Shown here: positions 21,440 through 34,675 of the stretch, piece by piece
How positions within the stretch are numbered: the first letter of the stretch is position 1
How the letters are laid out: each line of letters begins with the position of its first letter
Assembly (NCBI GenBank): GCA_015847255.1
Contig: JADLZK010002627.1
Location: forward strand, 1-64,000
Length of the DNA stretch: 64,000 nt
Direction of reading: 5' to 3'
From: Hyparrhenia diplandra
Lineage: Eukaryota > Streptophyta > Magnoliopsida > Poales > Poaceae
The notes under the pieces: generated by a model
Seen by the model: only the letters and a program-made list of their open reading frames with translations
Told to the model about the DNA's origin: nothing
Databases searched by the model: none
Made by a program: the position numbers and the translations under genes

Positions 21440-22240
21440 TCCGCAACTGCGGCAGCATGACGTCGTCAAGAGTCACGGGTTAGGATTCGACATCTTCCCT
21501 ATCCCGCAGACGCCTTGTGGGTCCACGACACGTGTCCCCAGCCCTCCTGTTGTTGCGTCCTTGACTCTCAGGTTTTCGAGCAGAGTAGGGCAGCCGCCAG
21601 CCACCACTCTGATGCGGCTGTGCGGGCCAGCCCAACCCCACGAAGGCCCCTCCCCACACCCCGGCCCCCATCGTTGTGCCCTTGCCTCTCGATTTCCCAA
21701 GCAGTGTTGGGCAGCCGTCGCCACCTACCCTTGCGCGGTCGTGCGGGGCCAGCCGGGCCATCAAGGCGGCCTCTCCCGCATTGAAATATATATTGAATAT
21801 TTGGACATATAAACCATCTCAATTTTAAAAGATTCAACTACAAGTTTTAGATCGCTTTGAACTATATAACTCTGGTATAAAGATTTTTGATGCAACTATA
21901 TATATAAAAAAAGATTAATTTTTTGTGCAAAATAGCCCATCACTACCTGTTGTTGCTATGAACTAGCAGTGAAAGGCAAGTTTTTACTATCGGTTCATGG
22001 CTAGAACCGGTGATTTTAGGTAAAAGCACTATACGCTAGAAAACATTAAGTGCACATTTGGCTATTTAACTAGTATATGAAAAACCCGCCCATGTTAGGA
22101 GTTAGGTTGAGAGACGAGAAGTTTTCCTAGTCCGATTTCATTAACTGTCATCACCTACTCTAGCCTCCAATTCTTCATATGAATTAGGAACTTATAGTGC
22201 ACAATAGGTAGCACAGCATAGGATTTTATTATTGTTAATT
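21440..22240. other. Intergenic, no gene seen
   Basis: GC-rich to about 21780, with two diverged tandem halves (CGAGCAGAGTAGGGCAGCCG and CAAGCAGTGTTGGGCAGCCG). AT-rich afterwards, with a CACTA-like CACTACCTGTTG near 21950. Confidence 0.4.
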
Positions 22241-22244
22241 TTCT

Positions 22245-23225
22245 ACGGCTCATTGGGACAGTTTAACCTGTAAAAAACCATTTGCTGAGTATCTCCGATG
22301 CATGAGTTTCAAAACAAATGGGTGAATGCTAAAAAATATAAAGTAGTTACAAAGCCAGAACTTTCGGTATTCATCACTAGTCTAAACTGTCCAAGCTGGC
22401 TAATTACATGTCATATTTGTTTTTAAAAATATAGGCTTAACCTAAAATTTATGTTTTTAGATTCTAGTTCATATGTTGCGAAGCTACATGTATTATTATT
22501 TGAAATTTATGTCCAACATTAGAATTGTCTGATTTAGGATGAAGCTAATACGACATATGTAAAAAATAGAATAGTACTGCCAACTCGCAAAAAAAACCTC
22601 GGTAGAACATAAAACCTGTACTTAGAGAAATTGATACCATTATTACAAGCATCATGTCCCGTGCAACTGTCAAAACGACAGGCCAACTGCTACTTTTATA
22701 TTTTAGTCTTCACAGATGCTGTCCGAATGTTATCCTCGGCCTGTGCTCTGAAATATATTCTTTAAGTTTCAATTTTTTTGAAAACAGGTGGTAATGTCAG
22801 AAATTTTATCCACTTGACTTTCTTTAAGTTTCAAAACATTTGAAAACAAGATGTAATGTCAGCAGTTTCATCCACTTGCAATATTTTTGCTATCCAGACC
22901 ACACGCAGCGCGGGAGCCTACGGCACTAGGTACACAATACGGCACTGGGTACACAATATTTTTGCTATCACATGAAGCATTCCTCATGTTAACACTAAGG
23001 TATGTTTTTCTGAAGTTCCAAAACATTTGAAAATAAGAGTTAATGTGAACGCTATGATGCACTTGCTTTATTTTTGCTATCCCATGAAACATGGCTCACA
23101 TTTTCTTTATGCTATATCCCTTGAAGCATGGAGCATGGAATCTCACCGACTGACAAGTGACAAGCCAACTAATCCTAATTTGACCAGTTTGCATAGGAGA
23201 TCAACTCTTCACGTTACTTAACCTT
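22245..23225 (+). repeat. Promoter-like module, copy 6 (diverged)
   Basis: CGATGCATGAGTTTCAAAAC, TAAAGTAGTTACAAAG, CTGTCAAAACGACAGGCC, and TTTGACCAGTTTGCATAGG near 23178. ACATTTGAAAA.AAGA.GTAATGTCA blocks are repeated internally three times (about 22770, 22830, 23020). It belongs with copies 7 and 12 as a subgroup lacking the 27-bp repeat. Confidence 0.55.
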
Positions 23226-24289
23226 TGCTTCTAGACTAAGGATGGGGATGGTTCAACCATGGATCGATCCGGTGCCGATCAAGCGATTCATTTAGCGAGC
23301 GGTGGTTAATCCATTTTAAATTGTTTGCCTGCACCCGCTGTCCCTCTTGACACTGAGGGTTGACCCCGTAATTTATTGTGTGACTAGGCTGCCACAATGT
23401 ACATTAACATGCATCATTTATACGCCACTTGGCTGCTTGTGACAGATCTATATTATGACTAGTGGGTGCGGCCGCACCCACGAAAAAACCAAAAGTCCGT
23501 GATTATGGTCAAATTTTCAATGTATTTGCACCCACAGAATAAATTTTACGCACCCATAAGGCAAACGCACCCCTCGAATTTTCTCTAGCCCCGCCACTAC
23601 GCGACGCCCTAGCACCACTGCAACCGCCCCCGCCCTTGCCTTCCAATCTCGCTGGTTCCCCTTCCTTGTCCTCCGGCATCATGCCAGAGGGCGAAGAGAG
23701 AGGGGATCTATCATTTTTAATAAATTTTCTAGTATATTATGTCCTTTGGCTAGGTCTCTCCATGCCAAGATTCTTGGTACTAGCAAGATTTATCTTAATG
23801 TCCTCCCTAGCAACGATAAGTGGACGTGTTGGAATCGTTTTGTCTACAACGCCTTCGTTCAAGATGGAAACAATAACTATGCTGTCAGCAACTTCGTTGG
23901 CATGACGACATGGAGACTTTTCTTTTGGGACGGTGACATCAAAGCCGAGATGATGTCGCTGCTTTGGTATATTTTTCTCTGGTCTCTTCTCTATTTTGTT
24001 GTTGTTAGATCTAGCTACAATGAAGGAATAGAGAGAATAAGTGTCAGATCAGTCTTCCTCATTCTTCGGTGGAAGAAAAAAAAAAGCAAGGAAGACACAA
24101 GAAACATGTAGTTCCTCAACCTCCGCCAGTAGGAATGTTGGTCATCGCTCTTTGGGCATATGTTATTTAAATTTGAGATTTGAAGCTACTCATAGCGTGC
24201 GTACAATTTAGATGAAAACCAGTCTTTGGATATATGTGGTGTATTCTAGAGTGCTTGTAACAAGAGGTAATGTCAGAATTTTGATCCAC
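23226..24289. other. Intergenic, no recognised gene
   Basis: An open frame at 23746-24111 is followed by poly(A)-rich coding, but it matches no family I know and has no conserved neighbour. Treated as uncertain. Confidence 0.35.
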
Positions 24290-24682
24290 TGGCTTTGTTT
24301 TTCTATTCCATGATGCATGTCTGACGTGGATCTATTTGTACAAAGTATGTTTCTTCAATGTTTCAAAACATTTGAAAACAAGATGTAATGTCAGCATTTT
24401 GATCCGCTTGCATTATTTTTGCTATCCCATGAAGCATGCCTCACGTTAACACTACAGCACGTTTTTCTTAAGTTCCAAATTAAACATTTGAAAATAAGAG
24501 TTAATGTCAACTGTATGATAGATGCACTTGCTTTATTTTCGCTATCCCTTGAAGCATGGCGCATGGAATCTCACTAACTAATGCCAGCTAATCCTAATTT
24601 GACCAGTTTGCATAGGAGATAAACTATTGACATAGAAATATTGGAGGGCCCAACTGTCCATACTGTTTTGCTTCACCTATAA
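24290..24682 (+). repeat. Promoter-like module, copy 7, upstream of hydrolase copy A
   Basis: GTAATGTCAGCATTTTGATCC, TGAAGCATGCCTCACGTTAA, and TAATTTGACCAGTTTGCATAGG ending about 50 bp before the gene's TATA box. It places the dispersed module in the promoter of a real gene. Confidence 0.55.
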
Positions 24683-24684
24683 AT
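24678..24684 (+). promoter_or_regulatory. TATA box of hydrolase copy A
   Basis: TATAAAT about 105 bp upstream of the ATG. The same CTATAAAT plus a GTAGTTGAGCACAAGCA leader occurs before copies B and C, so the whole core promoter was duplicated with the genes. Confidence 0.6.
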
Positions 24685-24782
24685 GGGAATGAAAACCTGT
24701 CATCCTGAGAAAAAGCACCAAGTAGTTGAGCACAAGCAAGTAGTTGACCCAGTGGCTAGCTTAGCCTTGCTTGAAGGAGGAA

Positions 24783-27700
24783 ATGACCTCTCTGCCTGCC
24801 GGTGGCGCTGGTGGTGGCGATTCAGACCAGGTTCTTTCTCTCCACATGCAGACCTGTTCCTTTTCTTGCATCTGCAGCCTGCTGCTTCTCCTCCTGCTGT
24901 GCACGACCTCCGTAACCATGGCTGGCCAAAAGGTGACTTCGACGTGCATAGGAGCCCAGGTTTTCCAGCTACCGTGCTTCCCTCTGTGGAACGTCAGGCT
25001 GAGAACGGTAGTACTAATCAACATTTTTCAGCAGATATCACAAAAGACGTCCATGGCTTAGGTCCAACACTAATAAATAGATACATCTTATAGCTGAGCT
25101 GGGGCTCAGGCTGCCCGCCCACAGTTCGAGCGCTCGCTCCCGCGCTGTGCCTCACCTTCTTAAGAGTATCCGGAAACAACTCCCCCGTGGTTTTAAAAAA
25201 AATGCTAATTGATGACCACTTAAAAAATGATGGGCCAATATATTTCTTGTCCCCAAGTCCACACATGAATAACGGACATCGTTTGGGCTCTAACTACAGG
25301 CTTATTAGTAATAATGGCAAAACACTTTTGTCGACGTCGCTAGTATTTTTTTTTCTTTTCTAGTGTGCTCAATTTGCTTTAGATTGTTTAATCCATGTTT
25401 GTACTAGAACTGAAGGCTTTTTTTTTTTTTTTTCTATCCTCTATTTTTCTAGCTTTTGGTAGAAGCACATGGCTCGACACGGACACTTATTTTGAATAGG
25501 CCAAAGCAGCTGAATGCACTGTCCTCCACAATGGTATGCTAAGAGTTCACTACTATTACAGTCCCATGTTTACTTTTAGAATAGTAGGTACGAGATGATT
25601 GTTCTTTCATGGTGCAGATTAAGGGCCTCCTGAGGTGTTTTACTGCTTATGAGAAAGATGATGCAGTTAAATTGTTGATTATGAAGGTATCTCTTACTCC
25701 TGTGTTTGTATTGTAATTCAATAGCTGAGGTGGTCAGTGCTCAAACTTAGATTATAGATGTCTATTTGGCTTAGTTTGGAGTTTTGACCAGCTCTAGCTC
25801 CTCCTCCATGGATCTCTTTTTTTCTGAAAGTGAACTAGGAGCCATTGAAACCACTTTTTTTTTTTTTTTGCCTTAACTGGCTTCAGCTCCCCCGTGCACT
25901 ATAGCAAGGACCTAGAGCCACTTAGGGCCATGCCAAATGGGTTTGTTTCTCCAATATAAATTATCATGCCGTAAATAAGTCACACAGAACATGAGTTGCC
26001 CAAACTAGATCTCTCATAATAGATAATACATAGAGGTAGAGGTGTTTATTTCTCTCTGAAACACTTCACTAAATACCGATTTGAAGAAGCACGTGATTTA
26101 TATTCAACATATGACGGGATAATGAGGCTTTTGCTGCCATGCTAAGGGCTTGGAAAAATGATGGGAAAAACATAGTCAACACATTAGAATATTTGAAATT
26201 TGAACTGCTTTTATTTCAGTGATCTGCTAACTCTTCATTCCTTAGAGCATCTTCAGATTCCCTACAGAGTTTATTTTAACCTGCTTTTCTTTCTTCAATT
26301 CAGTTTGTTTCTCATTTCCTTCTATTAGCTAATTTTAAATTGATATGATATTAACTATAATCTAACTAACTGTGGGAAAGCATCAGTTGATCTTAGTGGT
26401 TATTGTCATTGCATTAATTGACGCCCACATCACTTGTTTTCAGGGTAAAGGAACAGCGTTTTGTGCTGGAGGTGATGTTACTGATTGCATCCGCTCTATA
26501 CATAATGGTATCTACTTCTTTAGCTAGTCCCTGGGGTATCTATTGTCCTATGATTATCTCTTAACATATTTTTTACCATCTTATGTTACCTGATTAAACA
26601 CCCATGTTACATGTTTCAAATATTCTAATGTGTTGACTATGTTGTATGTTTAATTAATTCTTAAATCAGAAAGCTGGATGTGGGGTGCTGATTTCTTCCG
26701 AGATCAATATTTGCTAAACTACATAATTGCCACATATATCAAACCTCAGGTGAGCTGCACCCCTTCATATTCATTATAAATACTCATTTATGCGTCCCTC
26801 GCATCTAAATTCTTAGACAATTTGATATAGGTTTCTCTTCTTACTGGAATTGTCATGGGTGGAGGTGCTGGTGTTTCTTTACACGGAAGATTCCGAGTTG
26901 CCACTGATAATACGGTATGTACTAGAAAACCAATCTCAAGTGACATTCTTTTTGTGTTGTTATTGTAGTCGTGTCATCTAGGTCCCCAAAGTACCAAAAT
27001 ACATTTTTGGTTCCCTCATGAAGTTGTACCAGGTCTTATCCAGGTCTAAATGGGCTATCCTATGTGGGAGTGATATGAGAAATGAGAATACATGTTTGCG
27101 GCAAGGCTCCACCTTCGAAAAACCGTGTCGTTTTCAAATGACATCTGCTTAATATGATCTTTATATAAAAATTGAAGTTGTTGATGAGATCTACAACCTT
27201 CTAGTTTTAAATTTATTCGTATGAGACATTTAATAATATTGAAATTAATATAATTTTTAAATGAAACTCAAACTCGTAAGTTGTAGATCTCATGGAGAAC
27301 TAAAATTTTCATATAAAAATCATCTTCATCCAAGGTTGTATGAAAAAGATACGATCTCTTAAGGTGGAGCCTTGCCACTAACCTGTGGGTCCCATCTTTG
27401 AGATCCATGCCACGTAGGATAAATGTTCTTGGGCAAATGTTCGTTTGCACATAAATGAGAATCTAGATGACACATGCAGAGAAGTTTATAGAGACCGCCA
27501 ATGAATTTTGCTTTTGTTTTTACTTATATATATTGAAGACGGACTGTATAGTTAGGAAAGACAAAAGGTTCACGTGTCATGATGCAAATTGAGATTTACT
27601 TGTTTAAGCTTTTGCTGAATATAAACATTCAGGTATAATATTCATCCAAAAAAGATCCAGCATCACTGCCTTTAATTACCTTTTCTGATGAATAGCATGC

Positions 27701-29977
27701 CTCAATGTTTAATGGACTAGATTTTAGTTATGTTGCCTATTAGTTCTTTTTGAGAGCTTGATGAACGCTATTAGTTCTTTTGATCATTTATTTGGAATAT
27801 GGAGGATATTGATACCTTTTTATTGGAACATTATCGCATTTCATGTGCTAAAAATATGGATCATTTAAAATTTGAATATTCATGCAGGTTTTTGCAATGC
27901 CAGAAACAGCTCTGGGTCTCTTTCCAGATGTAGGGGCCTCATACTTTTTGTCTCGGCTTCCTGGGTTCTATGGTTAGCCAGTCATATATCTCTTGTTCCA
28001 TTTTGTAAAAATAAACTATCTCTCTTCTTTATTTAGTTGAAGTACATGTAGCCATGTCATGATTGCCATGTATTTAACTAGGAGGATTACCTGCGCATTG
28101 CACGAGTATGGAAGAGGAATATAAATGTGTTAGAATGTTAACAACTAAAAATTAGGAGATGAATGCCTCGCGATTTGTATCGAACGTTGAGAAGGTGAAG
28201 TGCAAGGGACATACATAATGGCCTTGCTTGACATGGCTTTATAGGATGGTAGTGTGATAGTAGTGGGGCCTGGTGGATGACATGGCACAAGAAGGTGCTA
28301 GAGAATTAGGCTAGCGGGGTTTATCTTTATAGGAGATCCAGATATAGATATTGCTTGATATTATTAGCAGTCCATGCATGCCTGGATTCATCTTTTAATC
28401 TACGTTTTAGAATGTGTGCTTCATGTGCAAATGATCTATGCAATTATGTACATTGCGGAGATATAACCATAAACCAAGAAGTAAAGAGTGACAAAGTTCT
28501 TGTTTTCTATTTTTTTTTTTTGTTCCATCATGTTAAATAGTTGTACTGAGTTGGTGGTAATAAGTGAGCTCAGGAGATCTTGTTAACTATTTTTTTTCTT
28601 AATTTTCTGCAGGAGAGTACGTTGCTCTTGCTGGAGCAAGATTGGATGGTGCAGAAATGCTTGCATGTGGTCTGGCTACTCATTTTGTCGAGTCAGATGT
28701 AGGTTCACTTGAAACTTAAATTTTAACTCAGCTACCAAACCTTTCTTCGGATGTTTGCCGTTATATTCGTAGTTATTATTGTTTGGAACATGCTACAAAA
28801 TTCTGGATCTCATTGAAAAATCATTTGCACACTTTAAATTTCTTATGGCCTGCATCACTGAAGTCATGTAGATGGTATCAGTTTACAATTCCTAATGAAT
28901 ATTCTTTACTTTATTAATTCCCTAGAGGTTGCTATTGCTGGAAGAATCCCTTAAAAAAGTGGATACGTCCAATACATTTGCTGTGTGTAGTACCATCGAA
29001 CGGTTTGCTCAACAGCCAACACTTAAAGGAAACAGTTCATTGAATAGGTAAGAGTGTTTCACATTTCAATGACTAAATATGCACAATTTATAATTTTACT
29101 AATTTTCATTATTCTCTGGTGCACCCCAGGTTGGAAATCATCAACAAATGCTTTTCTAAAAGGACAGTTGAAGAAATTATATCATCTCTTGTGAGTTCAT
29201 TATGGTAACTGCAGGTTGCTATAGCCTATTATGTTTGAAAAAAAAAATAAGAAATGCATATTTGTTATGTCAGGAGCAAGTGGCCTCAAATTTGGCTGAT
29301 GAATGGGTTGGCGCAACAATTCAGTATTTGAAAAAGGCTTCTCCTACTAGTCTGAAAATCACTCTGAGATCGGTATTCCTGAGAAATCACCCCATATATA
29401 TTTGTACTATAGTTGCCTAACAGCTCAGTTATGTACGTCTCAACGTACTTGTTCCATTATTTGCTTTGTAACATGGAATTCAGATAAGAGAAGGGAGAAC
29501 ACAAACTGTTGGCGAGTGCTTATATCGGGAATATAGAATGGTTTGCCATGTTTTACGGGGTGATTTAAGCCGAGACTTCTATGAGGTAATTAAGTTTGGA
29601 TATCATCAACAATTTGCTCTATATTTTGTTGTCATTGCACAGCAATGTCTCTGCACCTAACATCAATTCCCCTTGCAGGGATCCAGGGCTTTACTAATAG
29701 ACAAAGATCGAAACCCAATGGTTCAGATAATTTCAAATCTAGCACATTTGCATTGAAATTTATTGTTGTCATCTTATTTTATCTGATACAACCTTTAGAT
29801 AATGTCATAATGGTAGTCTTTTTTCTGGGGGAGTTGCAGTGGATGCCTCCACGGTTGGAACAAGTGCATGACAAGGCAGTGGAAGAATATTTCTCAAGAA
29901 TTGATGATCCACAATTGGAAGATTTGAGCCTACCCGCGAGACGTTCCTATGGAAGAATTATTGAGTCCAAGCTTTGA
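24783..29977 (+). CDS. 3-hydroxyisobutyryl-CoA hydrolase, peroxisomal (CHY1/HIBCH family), copy A, intact
   Basis: Family role: hydrolysis of 3-hydroxyisobutyryl-CoA in valine breakdown. My model has 14 exons: 24783-24830, 25453-25533, 25618-25686, 26444-26507, 26670-26749, 26831-26914, 27888-27972, 28613-28698, 28926-29047, 29130-29190, 29274-29372, 29484-29585, 29679-29720, 29840-29977. All introns are GT-AG; the sum is 1,161 nt, 386 residues, with no stop. Crotonase-fold motifs: FCAGGD (residues 72-77), VMGGGAGVS, then [13 protein letters not shown] with the catalytic Glu148 and Asp156 eight residues apart, as in the mammalian enzyme. It ends ESKL, a peroxisomal PTS1; there is no mitochondrial presequence. 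AATAAA follows at 30045. It is the only fully open copy of three. The exon 1 donor (CAG/GTTCTT) is the weakest call. Confidence 0.93.
25750..25945. repeat. MITE-like insert in intron 3 of copy A
   Basis: GGCTTAGTTTGGAGTTTTGA at one end and GGGCCATGCCAAATGGG at the other, with AGCTCC-type motifs. Homologous inserts occupy the same place in copies B (about 35385-35545) and C (about 46425-46625). Confidence 0.5.
26971..27473. mobile_element. Fold-back MITE in intron 6 of copy A
   Basis: GTGTCATCTAG at 26971 is repeated inverted at the right end. Longer internal inverted matches include AAGGCTCCACCTT / AAGGTGGAGCCTT and AGATCTACAACCTT / AAGTTGTAGATCT. Copies B and C lack it, so it is younger than the duplications. 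No clear target duplication. Confidence 0.6.
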
Positions 29978-31319
29978 TGGAAGTCTTTGGTGATGTGTTT
30001 AATGGAGCCACTGTTGTGGTCAGAGTAACACATCATACAATGCTAATAAAAAAGTGAATATGCCATATTTGTCAATTTGTATCACAAAAGACACCAGAAT
30101 TAGATCAGAGCTTGATGTCTTCTAAAAGATTGTTGTAGCCAAAGATGCTTGTCTAGTTTGAATCGATTTTTCATGTGAATGAGACAATATTTTAGGAAGA
30201 TACTCCTAGTTATTGAACTTTGAACATTGGTTCTAAACTTTTTGTGTCTCCGAACATCGGCACATAATCGATATGGCACATTTCATCATCATACTAATCA
30301 ACATTGGCACATAATCCAAATAGCAAGATTGAAAGAAACTGCTCTCTAAGAACTCCCAATCTTTCGGCACATGTAAAAATCAACCTAGTCGTATACGGAT
30401 TTATACAGGTTCGTTTGTATCGGTCGATCTAGAGGTGAAAGGACGTGGGGAAGAATAAGGAGTAGGACAGGTTTCCTAGTGCAATAAGAGAGAATATAAA
30501 ATTGGTTGGGGTGATTTAAAAATACTCTAGGATTCATGATACAAAATTGTATTATATATTTTAGGAGCCAGGTTTCAGAAACTGTTGGAGAGTTGGAGAA
30601 GCTCAATAAATACACCCTCTCAACTCTTTTTAGCCACTTTAAAACTCATCATTTACTAATTATTTTTTGGATTTGTTAGAGATGCTGTTAAGGATTAGAG
30701 TAATAATAAATATTGGACTCTAACCTCTGTTTTGGCCTGTTGGGCTGTACAGGCATGGGTAGCAGCAACCCAAAACGTGTGCATGTAATAGTAGTAGCTA
30801 GCGGTGTGCCGGAGTTGGCAGCAACGAGTTCTACTTCTATTACAGGAAAATAAGTTTGGATTAGAGTTCAATTCATAGTTGCCTTCCTCTCTTCTCAGTT
30901 CTCTCCTAAATAATACTAGAAGCCTTTGATCTCTCATAACATGGTAGGTGAGCCCATTCTGGCCCAGCTAGGCGGACCTTCTTGGGCCTGCTAGTGGACG
31001 GGCCACCTTGTATAGTCTTGCTGACAGGTAATCAAGGAGCAACATAGATTCTGTCCTGCTGTGGTCCGGAACATGCACGTCGTTTTCACTGTGTATGATC
31101 GCAACATGTTGATAGAGGTAAGTACGGTGTTCCACTGCAATGGAGAGTCTAGCTAGCATGATAATCATCAGGCTCCTTTTGAGTGCCGAGGCCAAAGGAA
31201 ACAAATTGGTTGCATCTTCTGAACCCACACTTGGCTTCAAATGAACAAACCATGGTTTGGTTATTCCATGAAGACTTTCAAAACACACTGAACAAAATAA
31301 AAAAAATAGATACAATGCC
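29978..31319. other. 3' region of copy A and intergenic sequence
   Basis: AT-rich 3' flank with a polyadenylation signal near 30045. No further gene seen. Confidence 0.4.
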
Positions 31320-32060
31320 ACATACTATATATGGTCAGCAGTCTAATCTGACCAAGGTGGCTAATTACATACTAACAACTCTCAAAACGAATGCCACACA
31401 CAACTCCATTGCATCTATACTTAGAGAAGTTAATTCCTTTATTTCAACTACAAGTGTTGTCGTGATGCCCTCAACGAATACAATGGCTGCGCAACCATGT
31501 CAAAACGAGAAACCAGCAACTGCTTCAATATTTTAGCCTTTATACTGATGCAATAAGAATGTCATTTAGATCCTCTGCTCAGTAAGTTCCCAAGAATTTG
31601 AAGCAACGGTGTGTTAATGTCGGCATTTTCTTCCACTTGCTTTCTTTTTTGCTTCCCCATGAAAACAGCAGGGCTTACACACTCAGTTCGACTTGCCATT
31701 TCTTTACTATCCAAGCTGGCGAATTACATAGAGAAGCTGATACCTTAAGTTCAGAAACGTGTGCAATCTTGGAAACCGTCAGGTGAACTGATCCTGTTTT
31801 GACCGGTTAACATATATATATAGTGACCTGCTGTACAAAGTCTATATATCCTAGAGAAGGTGATACCTTATTAGGTGCAGAAAATAAATTGTCGTGATGC
31901 CATCAACACAGATTCTTTGCGTGCAATCTAGCAAATCGTCTGGCCATCTGATCCAGTTTTGACCGGTTTACTATATAGAGACAGCTGTACAAAATCTATA
32001 TATATCCTAGATCGAGCTAACGTCGAGACAGCTCTAAAAAATCTATATATTGCAAATGGC
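31320..32060 (+). repeat. Promoter-like module, copy 8
   Basis: GACCAAGGTGGCTAATTACA, TGTCAAAACGAGAA, GATCCTGTTTTGACCGGTTA followed by a tandem second GATCCAGTTTTGACCGGTTT, and CTATATATCCTAGA boxes. Parts are duplicated internally (about 31735-31860 and 31860-31990). Confidence 0.55.
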
Positions 32061-32104
32061 AACAGTTATATATATATATATACTCTCGTACATAAATAAG
32101 TAGG

Positions 32105-32260
32105 TTTTTTTGACAATGTGAATGATAGGGAAGGAAGGGAGAGAAATAGGCCTTGGATATCACTGATGTCAATGTCATCAACGCCTTCACCTAATACCCG
32201 TGATGCATAGGGGAGGTCCACAACATTGTCAATCCTGTTTTCATGGAGGTATATACCATT
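32105..32260 (+). pseudogene. Gag-like relic upstream of copy B
   Basis: Shares GATATCACTGATGTCAATGT, CATCAACGCCTTCACC and the following sequence with the longer relic at 41515-41770. Too short to classify alone. Confidence 0.35.
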
Positions 32261-32589
32261 CTGACTAGCTTGCCAATCCTGTTTTATTTATTCTACCACA
32301 CCAGGAGGCCATGAACAAGTCCGATCAGGCTGGAACCTCCATGAAGCCCTTCTGTTCTTTCTGTTACGTCTTAATCCCGTTTGACCTAAAGAATGAGATG
32401 AAAAGACCATGATAGATACTTGCTCTTACAGTGGCGGCTCAAAAATCAACACAAAGGAAGGGTTAGGACTGTATTTGTGTGGTTTTATTGTTTTTAATTT
32501 GTCTAGTCTGGTCCAGTTTTCCTCATATGAAATAGCAATTTGGGTGCCTATATAAACTATTTTTCTGTCCCATTGGGTTTGGTTTAAGT

Positions 32590-33460
32590 TGTAAGCCATC
32601 GTTTGCTGAAGTATTCACGATAGTGTCTTTTTCAGTTAGAAAATGCAACAATCGCTAAAATCAAGGAACCGGCAATTCTGGAGATTAGCTGTACGGCTCC
32701 ATGGCCTAATAAAGTCAAAACTCTAAACTATCCAACTTGCATAAACATAATAATTTGGGAACAAATGCGTGAAAGCCTATGAACACGGAACTAGACTTAC
32801 AAAGTCAACTGACTTCTCTTTTTCATAAAAATATTTATTGAAATTTATATATATTTAGATTTTTATGAAATTAATTTTCAAGACAAATCTATTGATATGA
32901 TTTTCACATTTTCCAAACTAAACGAGTTCAAAATTATTCATGATTTACGTTTTCAATGTTTGACCCAAACCTTTTTCAAAACGTTTTCTAACAGTGATAT
33001 GGATGGAGTATATATATATAGCGCAAGATTTTTGTCTTTTTTATATATAGAAAATAGGTCAACATTTTTATCAAGATCAATCTTATCATATTTATTACGC
33101 GTCATCAGTAGTAAAACTTTTTATATATATTTATTTAAACTAAAATTTTTGACTCCTACAGAAGCAAGATTTGCATTTATGTTGAATTGGAGGGAGTACA
33201 ACTTCCCAACAAATACGCGCATGCGTCACATGAACACTAAACCTGGACTTTCAAACCAATAAGCTTGAACAGTTTGCTTGCAGTAGACACTCGCTCTCCA
33301 AACTAATCTATCCGAGATCGAGCTGGTATCTACTTTGAACCGTTAAAGGGTGTACGGTATGCAGTTTCATATTTTATAGTTAAAATCGTACTGCATTATA
33401 ATTTATAATAAAGCTATATGTGCGTGCATATAGGAGCATACTGTCCATAGTTCTTTGCTT
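32590..33460 (+). repeat. Promoter-like module, copy 9, interrupted by a Stowaway-like MITE
   Basis: AAGCCATCGTTTGCTGAAGT at 32595 and the following blocks match 58137 onward. About 32810-33200 is an AT-rich MITE-like insert with ATATGGATGGAGTATAT and AATTGGAGGGAGTAC, as in grass Mariner-type MITEs. Promoter sequence resumes at about 33240 and runs to copy B's TATA box. Confidence 0.5.
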
Positions 33461-33464
33461 GTCC

Positions 33465-33471
33465 TATAAAT
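33465..33471 (+). promoter_or_regulatory. TATA box of hydrolase copy B
   Basis: TATAAAT in TGCTTGTCCTATAAATA, matching copy C almost exactly. Confidence 0.55.
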
Positions 33472-33959
33472 AAGAATGAGATCCTGAGCAAACGCGTCCA
33501 GTAGTTGAGCACAAGCAACAATTGGCATGATCCACTTCCCAGTACGTGCGTCTCAGAGTTCTACTGTGCAACTGGCGCCGGCCTTGAGCCGCTTGCCTGC
33601 TCGTCGTCTCATCCCAAGAAGGAAGAGACCCATGGCTTCTCTGCCAGCCGCCGACGGTGCTGCAGGTGGCGATTCAGAACAGGTAGTTCCCAGTTCATTC
33701 ACTCTGCATGGAGACCATTGCTGCTCGTTTGCCTCCACACCTGCGCCGTTTCCTTCACCAGCTGCTTCTGCCTCTGCCGCCACAGCCCACAGCTCGGACC
33801 CGGCCCATTCCATCGCAGGCCACAATGCCACCGGACGCCCATGTTTTCAGTGGTATATTGAAACGCCAAATATCCTGCAAGAGCAAGACTATAATGCCCG
33901 TATTGACATCTCTTGGGATCTCAAAGAAAGAAAGCACAAACATGGGTAGGCTTGATTTT

Positions 33960-34560
33960 TGTACACTGAATTAATCAAGACTAAACATACACCCAACATC
34001 TGCTTATTTCTTCAATTATTTTCCACTCCTTATTGTTTAGTTTCTTATAGTGCAACGGTATTCCCATGTATTAGTTCTGACCAAATGATTGAGAATCTTG
34101 TGTCTCTCACAATTTAGCTTGTCCGAGATACATGATTTTACATTTGTTAAAAATTATCTTTAGACTTGATATTGTTCAAATGTGTAGAGCAACAACTTCA
34201 TATTCATAGTTTGTGCAATGTCATGGTCTAGAAATAAAACAGTGGCATCTGTGTATTGCAAAGAGACAAACCATCCTCTATTAAGTGGAGTAGAACCACA
34301 CAAATTTGATCACCTTCCTTGGCCCTGGCAATGACGAAAACCAACATATCCATCAGTGTATTAAAAAAAAGGAGATAGTAGTCGGTCACCTTGCCTTAAT
34401 GCTTTCTATTTGGAAGAAGAGAGGAAAATATTTCCTTTCTGCACATTGGAAAACCAATGTGAACTCGTGCTTGAAGATCATCCGGCATCTCTGTAGGCTT
34501 GGTGTTGGAAAATGAAGTCATTCTTCGTTCCTTGACAGCCAAATACTCCAGCACATAATA
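33960..34560 (-). mobile_element. LINE reverse transcriptase relic in intron 1 of copy B
   Basis: Aligns by eye with the clearer relic in intron 1 of copy C (43390-44340), for example ATGATTGAGAATCTTGTGTC versus ATAATTGAGAATGTTTTGTC and TAGACTTGATATTGTTCAAA versus TAGATTTGATGTTCTTCAAA. Copy A's much shorter intron 1 lacks it. Confidence 0.5.
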
Positions 34561-34562
34561 TT

Positions 34563-34675
34563 AGGGGGTGTTTGGCAGGGCTCCTTCGGAGGAGTTGTAG
34601 CTGCTTTGATAGGGCTCGTTCGATGGAACTGGAGCTGGAGCTCGAGTTAGAGAGGAGCCCTACCAAACATACTCA
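34563..34675. mobile_element. Short MITE-like palindrome
   Basis: Left GGGGGTGTTTGGCAGGGCTCC pairs with right GGAGCCCTACCAAACATACTC over about 110 bp. Repeated GAGCTGGAGCTCGAG in the middle. Confidence 0.55.

Noticed and set aside
24683..25093. A 136-residue frame across the start of hydrolase copy A
   Set aside because: It reads through the exon 1 donor and is out of frame with the conserved exon; copies B and C support the short first exon instead.
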